Of a stretch of 64,000 bases of DNA, positions 1-10,804 are shown piece by piece. The DNA comes from Coprinus comatus (lineage: Eukaryota; Basidiomycota; Agaricomycetes; Agaricales; Agaricaceae). Made by a program: the position numbers and the translations under genes. The stretch lies in assembly GCA_034638255.1 (NCBI GenBank), contig JAWPGT010000014.1, positions 124,001 through 188,000 of the forward strand. The letters are read 5' to 3'. The notes below the pieces were generated by a model that saw only the letters and a list, made by a program, of their open reading frames with translations, searched no databases and had not been told where the DNA came from. Position 1 is the stretch's first letter. The number at the start of each line of letters is the position of its first letter.

Positions 1-780
1 TCTCCTTTCAATCCCAGACTGAGTTGTGAAGGAAATGAATGCTTTAGACATGTATTCACCTCCTTTATCATCCTGTAGAGCCTTGATCTTGGTCCCCAGC
101 TGGTTCTCAGCCCATGATTTGTATGCTTTGAATGCTTCAAAGGCTTCTGACTTGGCCTTGAGCAGGTACACAGCCCGAAAACGCGTAGAATCGTCTATAA
201 ACGTCACCCAGTACTTGTAGCCTTGAGCTGTAGCTGTAGGAAGTGGTCCATGAAGATCTGAGTGCACTAGATCAAGTGGGGAGTGAGTATGGTGTGTAGA
301 AGGAGGGAATGAGGCTGAATGCATCTTCCCAGCGAGGCAGGGCTCACAAATCGCATCAGGGAGCGTTCCAGAGACCAGGGAAAGGCCAGTAACAAGTTCC
401 TGACTGATTAGCTTCTTCAAATCAGCAAGATTATGGTGTATAAGGCGTCTGTGCCACAGGGAAAGGTCAAGGGGGAGTGTAGAGGCCGAAAATGCAGTCT
501 CTGAAGCGACCACAGTGCCATTGAGCAAGGCATTGTTGGATTCAGTGATGGTAGCAGTAAATAGAGTCTTCCTATCCTTCCTGAAGGCCAGAGAGTGCGA
601 AGATATGTTGATATTAAAGCCCTTATGGCGAGTAAGGTAAAGACAGGCAAGGAGATTGTTTCTCAAAGCAGGAATATGTAAAACTCTAGAAAACTCGACC
701 ACTCTCCCCTTCTTTCCTCTCAACACTGGCTGAAACATCACTGAACCCATTCCAACTGCAAAAACAACTGAATTGTCTGC
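1..780 (-). pseudogene. copia A pol fragment: pre-integrase and integrase N-terminus, copy 1
   Basis: After the frameshift near 795 the sequence still aligns with copy 2 at about 13470-14260. It covers the end of the protease region, the GAG-pre-integrase domain with its LWHRRLIHHN motif, and the integrase core up to the second catalytic Asp. The piece is cut by the window edge, so the remaining pol and the 3' LTR cannot be seen. It is not expressed as a fusion with the upstream frame because of the 2-bp insertion. Confidence 0.8.
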
Positions 781-1877
781 TAAGCGGACAGGAATGCGCG
801 AGCTGGGGAGTAGGTCTTGAACCAGTGAAGGTGTGGGGTCATATGAGAAGTGGCCCCAGTATCTGCAAGCCAATGAAAGTCAGCATCCAGCTGAAGAGGT
901 GATGAAGAAGAGGAAGAGAGACAACTTGCATTGCCAGCAAATTCCTTGATGCAGGTGGCCAATTCAGCGATTGAGGCGGTGGGAGAAGGTGTAGGAGCTT
1001 CTGAGGCCTTGTTGGCCTGAGTTTGACGCGAATTGGAACGCTTTTGAGCGTTTTCTACAGCTTTCTTCTGAGCCTTCTCATACTGCCAGCATTTGGCCAT
1101 AACATGACCAGACCTGCTACAAAAATCGCATTTCTGAGATGAGGAGGAGGGCTGGGACCTTGCTGAAAAAGCAGAAGCATGGGAGGGAAGGTCTACTGCC
1201 CTTCTACGACGTTGAATTTCCTCACTGATGAATGCCTGATGAATGGTGGCCTTGTCAAGTTTGTCAAGGAGGAGGAGAGTGAGAGGTGAAGGAGGAGTAA
1301 TCCTCAGATGGGAGGGCTCTAATAAGAGCCATGGAAGCGAGTTCTTCATCCAGGGAGGCCAGAGAGAAGCCCTGTGGCGAAGATCTTTGATTTTCTTCAT
1401 ACATTCCTCCACCCTGTTGATCAAAGACTGCAAAGACTCCTCATCCCCCTTCCTAATGCTAAAAAGGTCGTCATAGCTGTTGAACCTTGCCCCAGGCCTC
1501 TTCTGCAAATGCACCCCCTCCAAACTCTTCCACATCTTACATGGATCATCCTGAATCCCATTGAAATGAATCCTCTGCTCTGGCTCAACCATGAGGAACA
1601 ACCAGCCAGCAGCCTTGTCAGCCTTGGCTTCCCATGCATCTAGAGCCTCAGAATGAGAGGCAGGGGTTGGTGCAGAAGGGGAAGAGGTAGTGGTTGACTC
1701 TGTGGTGGTGGCAGGTGTTGGTGAAGAAACAGCAGGTAGGGAAGGGGTAGGCTTGGAGTAGGCACCTGAAACGACTTTCCAGAGCCCTGAAGCGCGGAAC
1801 CACGCTTCCATTTCACCTACCCAGGTAGAGTAGTTAATACTGTTGAGTTTGACAAAGTTTGGTGATGAGGAAGCCAT
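781..1877 (-). pseudogene. copia A gag and start of protease, copy 1 (frameshifted)
   Basis: The likely start is the ATG at 1877 (MASSSPNFVKLNS), which follows the LTR and leader; an upstream ATG at 2009 lies inside the LTR. The gag (UBN2/DUF4219-like) ends in a CCHC zinc knuckle (CDFCSRSGHVMAKC) and runs into an aspartic protease motif WLADTGATSHM. Next to copy 2, about 27 residues around 1240-1320 are read in another frame between two compensating indels. A CG duplication near 795 gives a premature stop at 780. Confidence 0.85.
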
Positions 1878-1972
1878 ATTTGATAGAGGAAATACGAAAA
1901 TAGTGCAGAGAGTGAAGTGAGAGACTGAGTGTGTGTGAGATAAAAACGCGCATCTGTAAGTCTTTAAAGTGC

Positions 1973-1985
1973 GGGGCCCATAACC
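1973..1985 (-). promoter_or_regulatory. Primer-binding site, half-tRNA type (initiator Met)
   Basis: The plus strand reads GGGGCCCATAACC directly against the LTR end, so the element strand reads GGTTATGGGCCCC. The complement matches an initiator tRNA-Met anticodon stem-loop, with the CAT anticodon in the middle, and not a tRNA 3' end. This is the arrangement known for Drosophila copia and yeast Ty5, which prime from a cleaved tRNA-iMet half. The same motif abuts the LTRs of two other copia families in this window. Confidence 0.7.
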
Positions 1986-2279
1986 TGTAAGCGCAGGAAC
2001 GTAGAGCACGACGGGACGTGTAGATTAACGAAGGAACGAAGGTGATTGATTAAGAAATGAGTGAGATACACTGCAGACAATGGTATGAGACTAGAACATG
2101 ATGTTATACTATAACTACTCACCTGCAGACAATGGTATGAGACTAGAAGGTCACCAAATGTCTGCAGGTGCTTCTACAAGCTGTGACATCACACAGTAAC
2201 ACCACATGATCAGAAAAGCGATCACAAGCTACAAGTCCATCAACTCCTGACATTGGGACTGCCTGGAGCAATCCTAACA
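1986..2279 (-). repeat. 5' LTR of copia A copy 1 (294 bp)
   Basis: On the minus strand it begins TGTTAGGATTG and ends CTTACA, giving the TG...CA ends of an LTR. It aligns along its length with the 295-bp 3' LTR at 16886-17180 of the second copy. It ends exactly where the primer-binding site begins. Both copies contain an internal near-duplicate of the motif CTCATACCATTGTCTGCAG. Confidence 0.92.
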
Positions 2280-3293
2280 CATCTTCCAGTAGTCTTCACA
2301 ACATCTGGTTGTACACCAGATAACAGCATCTGCATTGTCCCTCCAATCCTAAAGGAATGTCCTGTACACCTTGAGTGTCCCAATTTTTCCCAAATCAAAT
2401 TGCATGTTTTGAGGAATTTGTATTTTGTGAGATTTGTGATCTGTCCTTTTGTGTATGAGAATAGTGGGGACGAAGGAGGTAAAGTGTGTGTCATGTGTAG
2501 AAACCTGGCAAGAACTTTGATTGGGTCTGTCTTTGGTGAATTGCACTGTCTGGTTAGGATAACTATCTGTCCCCTGCTGTCCATTTTTGTTGCTGGTAAG
2601 AATAGTCTCCATACATCATCTTTTGTTGTTGAAATCTTGATGTGATTCCTAGCTGGTCAAAGGGTAGTAGAAAGGTCATTGGTGGTTGTTGGCAAAAGTT
2701 CTCCAAGTCAGCATTGAGTCCAAAAGGCCATTACTGCACATGCCAGTACTGCCATTTCTTCTATATTGATTGTTCTTGTCCAAATGTGTTGCAAAGACCT
2801 CAAGTGCATCGAGTGTGACATATCTCTTTTCACCAATGCCAGTGTCTCTTGGTGTGAGGTTTTTGGATCCTTGTAGGACCTGTTTTAACCTTGTATTACC
2901 ATACCATGGCCAGTCATTGAATGTATGCCATGCTTTCATGGCTGCAATACGGCTGTTTATGGAGGCAGCTGAAAGGGATCCAAGTGACTCCATTGCAAAG
3001 GCACATAGGAGGAACTCAGATGTGGGGGTTTGCTTGTTTGATGGTACTCCTTGGGTATTGCAGAAGTCACAAAACTTCTGTATGGACCTTTTGTAGCCAT
3101 TTGTTGTTGATGTTGCCCAGCTGGACTTCAAGGCATTAACAATGTTATTGTTCACCTCTGTCTTGCAATCTTTGTGTGTGGCAAGGAAATTGGTTGGGAG
3201 AGGGGCGATTGTCCTATGACTTGGGTTGTTGGATTTTATCAAAGATGACTGCTCTTTTATGGAGGGTATAAATATTGGTAGGAACAGTGGCAT
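2280..3293 (-). pseudogene. Tyrosine recombinase of the DIRS-like element (broken, lacks the tyrosine)
   Basis: The N-terminal SAM-like/core-binding part is readable from 3293 (motif TSTTNGYKRSIQKFCDFC). A frameshift near 2740-2770 separates it from the catalytic part, where the other frame gives a CRLGEL motif with the first catalytic Arg. The segment 2584-2280 carries the box II motif TGHSFRIGGTMQ (His and Arg of the active site). The copia LTR at 2279 interrupts the gene just after GR, before the nucleophilic Tyr, so this copy cannot encode a complete enzyme. Confidence 0.82.
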
Positions 3294-3399
3294 TGTATTG
3301 TTCTGTAGGTGTAGTTGTGAAAGTTGAATAGTAGTATGTGTTGTTTTTGATGGCTGGTATTATTTTATTATTATGTAATCTATGTGTTAATGGTAGATG

Positions 3400-3840
3400 A
3401 AAGGAGCCATATATCTTGTCATCTGAAAGGAGTCTCTACATTGGGTGAAACCATTAGGAATGATCTCATGTGAAGGTTTATCTGCCAAATTCAGTTTTGA
3501 GGGTACATATTCTGAGGTCAACCAAATCTTATGTATATGGAGTAAGGTTGTGATATGTTGTAAGACTTTATTCTGTTCGCCACTTTGGGATTTTCCATTA
3601 CTGATTGCATCGATGACACCTGTATTATCTGATTTTAGTATAAAATGGATGTTGTGATATTCTTTATGTATAGCCAGTCAAAGTCCACACTTGATAGCCA
3701 TTATTTCAGCCCATCCAATTGTGTGTTCCGGATGATCATCCTATCTGATTATGAATCTCCATGCCTTCCATTCATCTCCCAGTATGACACCAATTCCCCA
3801 TGATGTTGATGCATCTATCTAGAATTTGATTGTACTTGGG
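3400..3840 (-). pseudogene. RNase H domain of the DIRS-like element (stops)
   Basis: No long open frame is left, but the minus strand keeps recognisable RNase H pieces: a strand-like WGIGVILGDEW segment near 3800 and LKSDNTGVIDAI near 3620, holding the Asp of an RNase H core. Several stop codons and frame changes interrupt them. Its place between RT and recombinase fits a DIRS-like gene order. Confidence 0.6.
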
Positions 3841-5474
3841 ATAGGTGGTGGTGTGATATGGGATGAACAATTCCCATCACATAGGTGGCAAATCCACCAT
3901 TTGGCATCTTCTCTAATGGTCTGATTTGGTGTTCTTTTGGAAAACCAGGAGTTGCTCCTAAAGGAATTAGTGAATTTTGATAAAGCAGGTAGGTGGGATC
4001 TGCCTTCTGGTAGGGCAAGGGAACAGTGAACAAGAGTGCCAAGTAGGATCTCAGCATCCCATTTTGTGGATTTTGAGTGTTGTTTAGACCATGGTATGAG
4101 TCTGACTGAGTATTTGTCTCTCTTATCTTTCGGAATGCTGATTGTTTTATTCTCCAGGTCCCATAGGAAACTGAGATATTTGAAGGTACTTCTGAATGGA
4201 ATTGTTTTGGAAGGTTTCCATGGCCACCCAAGTGGTTTTGCAATTTCTTCAATCAAGTTAATGTTGTATGAGTAGCTTCCTATTGGTGTTTTTAGATCGT
4301 GTTTTTGTTGTTGAAGATATCTCAGAAATAAGAAATTATCCACCCAGTTCTCACATGGGGAACTGGTGTATTTTCTAATGATTGCTGCCATTGTGTCTGC
4401 TAAGCATCCAAATACACCTCCAGAACTACTAGCTCCAAAAGGGATGCAGTGGTCAATATAAAAACTATCCTGCCACTGTACTATGAAATATTTTTGTTGC
4501 AATGGCCTTATTGGGCAACAATGGAAGGCTGCGTCAACATCCATTGTTGCTGCTTGTGTTCCTGGTGGGGCTTGTTCTATGAGTCTGTAGATCTTTGTGT
4601 CAGGTGATGACAGGACAAGTCACCTGACAGGTCAGGTCCTCTGAGTTCCCACGCTATGTCACACAGCACCTATGCCCCTGCTTGAGCCAGTGACTGGGAA
4701 ACAAGACTATACCCTGGTACATATATCTAGTATCAGTTCCTACAATACCTAAGGCCATATAGCTCAGTGGTTAGAGCTCCCAATGCACATTTGGGTGGTC
4801 CTGGGTTCAATCCCTGGTGTGGTCACTTTTCTCTTCTTACACTTTGTGAACATCCCCCAGTCACAAAGAAATTCCTCTGAATTAATGTCTGCATTAATTG
4901 ACTTCTGGTCTAGTTCATTTCTTGGATATGAGAGATCTTGAATTATCCGAAATTCGTCTTTGCTATTTGCCTTAGGAACAGTCCCAAGTGGAGATGACTG
5001 AAAATCTCCTATTAGGAGTCTGAGTTGAGGTCTGGAGTATGGAGCTGTATAGCAGCCAACTTCGATCTCTTTATTGATGTATTCTTTGATCACCTCTGGG
5101 TGATCTGTTGCTGACTTGTGATTATTTGGGGTATATGTATGTGTGATGGGTGTTTTCACACCCATATTAAAACTGAATTGAATACTTGATGGTACATCTG
5201 GGAATAGGTCTATTAATTTTAGGTTATGTAATGTTGAGTTCCATTTTTTGTGAATTAGAGGTGTTATGATTGGAAGTAAATCAGATGGATTTGCAAGATT
5301 GTGCATTGTGATTGGGAGATCGGCAAAGGGTGCAGTGATGTACTCCATGATCTGAGGCTGGGGATTGGTAGCATCCAGTGATGCCATTGAACTTGAAGCA
5401 ATAGAATTTTCCTTCAGAGTCATATCTAATGCTCCTAGGGTTTGGTCTGGGTGGTAGGATGACTGAGTTTCCAT
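3815..5474 (-). pseudogene. Reverse transcriptase of the DIRS-like element, split by a 242-bp insert
   Basis: The N-terminal half reads from 5474 to about 4849 and the C-terminal half from 4599 to 3815. If one copy of the CTTTGTG duplication and the insert are left out, the frame continues through the junction. Motifs visible are GTVPKANSKDEFRIIQDLSYP (fingers/palm), MDVDAAFHCCPI (first catalytic Asp), and WVDNFLFL where YVDD is usual, so the second Asp of the active site is Asn. Both the insert and this change argue that the copy is dead. Confidence 0.8.
4600..4841 (+). repeat. SINE-like insert with a tRNA-like module (242 bp)
   Basis: It is flanked by 7-bp direct repeats CTTTGTG (4593-4599 and 4842-4848) and cuts the RT frame cleanly. 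Positions of about 4755-4828 fold like a tRNA: acceptor arms GGCCATA and TGTGGTC with wobble pairs, a D arm with an A-box (TAGCTCAGTGG), an anticodon stem CCCAA/TTGGG and a B-box-like GGTTCAATCC. The anticodon would be CAC (Val), but the base before it is G instead of U, so it is a tRNA relic and not a tRNA gene. The first bases form a hairpin, TCAGGTGA...TCACCTGA. Confidence 0.72.
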
Positions 5475-7190
5475 TGACCATGTTGGTTGCTGAACATGTG
5501 AGGGCTTGGTGGAGTCTATCTCCGCATAGCATCAAACATGTTGCCACCATATAGGCCCATTTGAGCTATTTTGTTGTTTGTGGAAATTGTTCCCTGGTTT
5601 TCGATAAGGGGTGAATTGTCCAGTTGTTTGATGTGAAGATCTCAATTGGTTGTTTGAATTATTATTAACATAATCCTGTGATTGATGTAATTGCATTCTT
5701 GGGTTCTGTAATTGGAATTGTAACTGATTTGCATTGAATAAATGTGCTTGAATACATCCTGTCTCTACTGTTCTCCAAATTTTTGATTGAAAAGATGATG
5801 GGTCGATTGGATAGTGACAACTCTGTTTCCTGATCTTGATCTCATATGCCAACCATATATCCAAATTTAAGGATTTGTCATCTGCATCAAGGATTTGGTC
5901 ATGATGGATCTTCCATACATTGTCAAGTTGGTCTGAATTTAAGGATTTTATCATGTAGGCCAATCTCCTCCATCCCTGATACCATCTGTCAAAATTTATC
6001 TTGTTTTCATCTGCTTCATTTAGAGGCCTTTCCATTATTATTATTGCACCAGTATTCTCCATCCATACATCTTGGGTGGCAGCAGATTCTGATAATGTTG
6101 TAAAACATCTTTTGTTGGTCAGATAGGTAAGCAGAATATGTGACTCCCACCCTCAACCCTTTCTAAATCTACTCCATATGTTATAATCTTGCCTATACCT
6201 CTGTTGCAGTATAGATGATGTTACAATGGACCTCTTCAAGGTGCTTGTAGGAAGAGAACATCTACTCTTACTGAGACTACTTTCAGGGGATGACCTCCAC
6301 AGTACTCAGACTGTAGATCACAGGTGTTCCTTACTAATAAGCTGTTCATATAAGAGTTAGAGCTGATTCCAAGTTCTAGGTTTATCAAGCAGAGGACAAT
6401 GAGCGAGATAGAGAGAGAACTGAACAAGAGACTTAGAGTATTAAGCTGAAGCTTAATCTCTGTTGCTGTCCATGTATTTATACAACTACAATGTACAGGT
6501 TGTAGGCTGTGCATGATACATGTGAGACAGGAGGGTGAAACTATCTACTGCTGAAATGATAAGTGAAACAACAAGTGGAAGCACATAGAAACTACTAGTC
6601 CAAGGCTATACGAAACACTAGTCCAAGGCTATGTGAAGCAAGTAAGAGAAAGTACACTATTGTCCATCATTAGTACTAATGATTAGTCATGATAAATACA
6701 AAACTGTAACACTATATCTTGTCAGGGATTTCAATTGGTCTCCTGATTCCTTGATAACCTGGGATAAATGACAGGTGTCCTCTACTGATAGAGAGGGGGG
6801 GGTTCTGGTTTACAGTGGGCATCCCATCATAAAGGGAATCTGCCAGGATGTTGTCTGAAATATGGTGTTAGTTAGATATTCTTCTTCATAGTACTGAGTA
6901 TTGGTAATGTGTGTGTATGTGTCAAAGGTTGTTTAATGCATGTAACCATCTATCAGGGATCTGAACTCTAGATACATGTTTTATCTGAGGACATGTAGGC
7001 TCTCCAAAGCATATAGGCATATGCATAAATAGCATGCAAAGGTGATTTTTTTTTTTGGGTCAACATGTGTAGGTGTTTGAGATAAAACCCATGAATGGAT
7101 GTTCATATGGTTTTGCATTGAATGGAAATATATATATATATTGAGATGAACTTACCTCGGATCTGTCTCTGCATTGTATTCAATGACCTG
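5281..7190 (-). pseudogene. gag of the DIRS-like element, interrupted
   Basis: The C-terminal part (5550-5281) carries a zinc knuckle, HHCTLCRSPNHNAQSC (CX2CX4HX4C). The middle part reads from about 6110 to 5532, one frame off from its neighbours. The N-terminal part lies right of the 525-bp insert (about 6850-6721, motif GYQGIRRPIEIPDKI) and seems to be preceded by an intron with donor GTAAGT near 7155. The 5' end is cut off at 7190 by a copia LTR. Confidence 0.6.
6191..6715. mobile_element. 525-bp insert, probably a solo LTR
   Basis: It lies between 5-bp direct repeats ATCTT (6186-6190 and 6716-6720) and splits the DIRS gag reading frame between two Ile codons. Inside it, 6219-6711 has LTR-like inverted ends (TGTTACA...TGTAACA), but these do not coincide with the direct repeats. 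A TATA-like TATTTATACA lies near 6474. No coding potential was seen. The family is unknown to me, and the exact ends remain uncertain by a few tens of bases. Confidence 0.5.
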
Positions 7191-7242
7191 TGTCAGGATT
7201 GCTCCAGACAGTCCTAATGTCAGGAGTTGATGGAGTTGTAGC
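7191..7242 (+). repeat. 52-bp start of a copia A LTR
   Basis: The sequence from TGTCAGGATTG to GTTGTAGC equals the first 52 bases of the copia A LTR at 16886. It stops at the poly(T) that marks the LINE 3' end. It is probably the only remaining part of the 5' LTR of copia A copy 2. Confidence 0.85.
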
Positions 7243-7511
7243 TTTTTTTTTTTTTTTTTTTAATCAACAATTTATATTCGCGGTGCTCGGACGCAGTCCG
7301 CTAGCAACCCCAGAGGGGTTGCAGTAAATACAAACAACTAGTATCTACAGTATGGTACAGAAACAGTCTGGCTAGCTGGATATGGGTGTGCCTAATGCCA
7401 CACCTGGGAGATGGGTCAGTTTAACGCCTGGCCAAATAGGAAGGGGGAACAATATCTCCTGCGCATCAGGAGTTTGCAGGGCAGAGTCGCCCATACTGTA
7501 TCCTTCTAGAG

Positions 7512-10500
7512 TTATCCAACACCTGCTGGGGGATCAGGCCTGAATGCAAATGCAGAGGGATTGTCATTCAGAAATTCAAGAAGGCCTTCAACAGAAGTTG
7601 GAAGACCTCCATGGCGGTGATACCTCCTACAAGAGGTAAATATGTGACTCCGTGTCTCCATGCGATTACCACATGGGCATGAAGTAGGAAGAGTGGGGTG
7701 GAATCTTACCCTATATTCACCTATAGGGGCATGACTGAGGATAGCACAGTACATCTGTGTTGACAATGACACAGATGCCTTGGCAAGTGGGAGCCATGAG
7801 CCACCATGAAGGTAGCTTGGCTGGAGTGGGGTGTTTTTAGACCCCTTGAGGTCCATGAAGTGATGGCCTCGGTACTTGGATGAGCGGAACATAGTGATCC
7901 ATTCGTCTGAGCAGTGTTGAGTGCAATCTTTACAAAGGCACTCAAGAGATGTTGTGGGAACCACACCATGTGGAACCTGTAGTGATGTTGCAAGCTCATG
8001 GGCTTGTTGATGTACTTTCCATTTTGCCTTGGAAGGAACATGGACAAGGTGAATGGAAGATTCTGGTTCTTGTTCGAACCAGTCCCCAAGTGCACGTATA
8101 ATAGCCAGAGCATGGCTCTGTCCTGATTGTACAGTGGGTCTTACTGCTCGTCTTGCAACAGCAATTGAGTCAGTAAATATAAGAATATGTTTGACACCTG
8201 GCAAGGAAACAGCCTTGCAGATCCCAAGATGCATTGCAAATAACTCCCCTCCAGGGGCAGTTACTTTCCCAGCTACTTGCCACAACTGAATGCAGCGAGC
8301 TCCCTGGAACACAACAGCTGCCGAGACAGCTTGGTAGCACCCTACAAGTGGTAGACTTGCATCTACACCTGCATAGACACTCTGTGGGGCACCTTGTACA
8401 TCCTCTAAGAGATGATCAAGGTGTATGATATAATTCTGGAGATGAGCTGCTGCATCTTCTCTAGGTTTGTGATATGCAGTAAACTTGATATGGTCTGGGA
8501 ACTGATCAAGTAACCAAAATCCTGGGCGCGCTTCAGACACAGTGGGGTCAAAGTGTTCACCCAGTTCATGGAGGCGGTTGTTTGCCTCCATAACTGCTGA
8601 CTTGACTTTCAACTGGAAGGTCTGAGTCATGCCAGTGATTGATGTAGGATGGGCATCTGCCTCTCCTTGGTATGGCCTATCAAGCAATGCTCAAAGTGGG
8701 TGTGAAGGTTGAAGAGTCCCTATACGGAAGATAGCACGTTCCGATAGTTTCTTAAGATGTAACTGTATGGGGATGAGCCCTGCAAGAGACTCAACTCCAC
8801 CTGTTGGAGATGTGCGAAATGCACCTGTAACCCACAATGCAGCTTTACGTTGCATTGTGTTGAGAGATTTCAGAGCACCTTTGTATCGGGCACCCTTGAA
8901 GTACCATAGGCGATGCCCATAGGTGGCTATGGGCATCACACATGAGCGATAGAGAAGACGCTTCTGCTGTGGAAGGAGTCCTCGGGTTGAATTACCAAGC
9001 ATGCCCATAGCTTTCACAGTGGACAATGCCTTAGTAGAGTAGAAGCGGACATGCTCTTTAAAAGTAAGAGCACGGTCAAAGTAAAATCCCAAGTACCTCC
9101 AATATGGTTTGGGGCGCAGAGGAGTGTCTTCAGTAAATGGAGGAAATCCCAGGTCAATGGCTGGGTTTTCTGTGTTGTTTGGCTTGCGCGCAAAGTGGAA
9201 TACTTCAGACTTGTCATGTTCCATAACAAGTCCAAAAGATGTGAGGATATTATGAACAATTCCATATGCTCTTTGGAGCGTAGGTATATTGTCTGCTGGA
9301 GTCTTGGCCTGGGCCAGGATAGTACCATCATCCACATAGGAGACCATTGTGGACCTCAGATTGTGTGCCTGTAAATCAAACAACTTCATTACTGGGGACA
9401 TGTAAAGTGCAGATAGTACTGGTGACAAGGCAGAGCCCTGGCCCACTCCTACTGAGGCTGCAAATGGACCTGATTGGAAGTTATTCCACAAATAGGAGGT
9501 CTCTCTCCCAACCAGAGGACATCTACAAGGCGGTTGGAAGCCGCATTGTAGGTACCATTAAGTGCACCCCACAGGGTGTTGAGATTGTGGCAGGGTTGGC
9601 CATTATATTGAATGGCCTCACATGCTGGGAGTTTGCAAGCTTTGACCCAATCCATGAGGTCCCAAGGTCGCTTGTTGGTGGTAGCAATCTCCTTGACTTT
9701 AGCATCAAAGAAGACCCATTTTGCAGTCCTTATTGTTCTGCGGAATGTGGCAAAGTCCTCTGGGAGTCTGCTCTCCCTATAGGTCTGAAGTGTATCTGAA
9801 CATTCCTGGTTCCACCAGGATTTTGCTCTTGAAGAAAGGAAGGCATTCTTGGTACTGGTATTCCAGGCCTCAGAAAAGATTTGAGAGATAGCCAAAGCCA
9901 TCCCCTTTACCTCTGCCTCTGTAGTTAGGGCTATTCCAGCTAGCTGGCTCAGGCCCTGAATGCAAGCATTAAGAAAGGAAACCTCCTCATCAGAATCCTT
10001 TGGTAATACTTTGCGGTGTATCCCTGTCTTGGTGACAGGGATGGGATATGTAAGGGTCAATGGAACATGATCCGATGGACCCCTCAGGTCCAGGCGCCGC
10101 TCAGGAACTAGGTTGATGCTCTGAGTGATGGGGGCAAATACCAGATCTATGACTGTAGATCGTAGACCGGCTGCATGGGGAATATGGGTAGCACCTGGAT
10201 TCCTTGGGAGAACCAGATCTAGGCTAATGTCTGATGCAAAATCTAAGATATTCTGCGCCATGGTATGGTGGTGGTCTACCTCAGGGTTCCAGACTGAGGA
10301 ATGACAGTTGAAGTCTCCACCCATGAATATGTGGGGAGGAAGGTATTCACCTTCTGTTATGAGATGACGGATGGCTGTGTTCTGGGCATCATTGTAAACA
10401 TTCATCAGGTTCATAGTCTGGTCACCATGGAACAGTGACAAGATTAGAATATCCCGATGGTCAATGAGATCTCTTTGTAATGATGGTCTCAAGCTTTGTA

Positions 10501-10804
10501 AACGGTTATGGACATAAGCCATAACACGTGGAGGATCTCCAGGATCTGGAGGGCGGACCATATACAACCACTCAGGGTGTTTGGGTGCACCAATAACATC
10601 CTCTCCCTCAGGGTTAGCTGGGGATGGGGCCTGTCGTATAATATGCCAAGGTGGCTCTTGAATAAAGAAAACATCAAAGTCAGACTTAAGATGTTCCAGC
10701 AACATGTCTACATTCACATAACTATGATTCACATTGAATGTAATGATTCGTATACTACTGATATCCTCCCCAGGCCTCACTTGGTTTTGTCCTGGGTTCA
10801 TCAT
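7512..10804 (-). pseudogene. LINE ORF2: endonuclease, partial RT and RNase H
   Basis: The first part (10804-9449) is an APE-type endonuclease: ITFNVNHSY, IQEPPW, GGDFNCHSSVW and GPSDHVPLT supply the usual Asn, Glu, Asp-Asn and His motifs. The RT region is read from 9491 in another frame and begins at GVGQGSALSP, with active-site SYVDDG. The blocks N-terminal to this are absent, so an internal deletion of several hundred bases lies near 9490. The last frame (8687-7512) has RNase H (YAGVDAS, GGELFAMHLG, FTDSIAVARRA) and a terminal Cys/His motif starting CPCGNRMETRSH. Confidence 0.85.

Larger units (their letters stand above)
1..2279 (-). mobile_element. Ty1/copia element, family A, copy 1 (5' part; runs off the left edge)
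   Basis: This is an LTR retrotransposon on the minus strand. Its 5' LTR is at 1986-2279, a primer-binding site abuts it at 1973-1985, and gag then pol read leftwards until the window ends inside the integrase region. The family is shared with the inverted copy at 12504-17180, with near-identical DNA over the shared part. It is inserted in the tyrosine-recombinase gene of the DIRS-like element to its right. The copy is damaged: a 2-bp insertion near 795 breaks the reading frame just after the protease motif, and a compensated frameshift lies near 1240-1320. Confidence 0.9.
2280..7190 (-). mobile_element. DIRS-like (tyrosine recombinase) retroelement, heavily damaged
   Basis: Reading leftwards on the minus strand it encodes gag (7190-5281), reverse transcriptase (5474-3815), RNase H (about 3840-3400) and a tyrosine recombinase (3293-2280). 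That order and content fit the DIRS/YR retroelement class, which integrates with a recombinase in place of an integrase. Four insertions break it: copia A copy 1 at 2279, a SINE-like insert at 4600-4841, a 525-bp insert at 6191-6715, and copia A copy 2 at 7191. Termini (split or inverted repeats) were not found, as both ends are lost at copia junctions. Confidence 0.8.

Noticed and set aside
4755..4828. A functional tRNA-Val(CAC) gene
   Set aside because: The base before the anticodon is G instead of U, stems have several wobble pairs, no T-run terminator follows closely, and it lies in an insert with target duplications.
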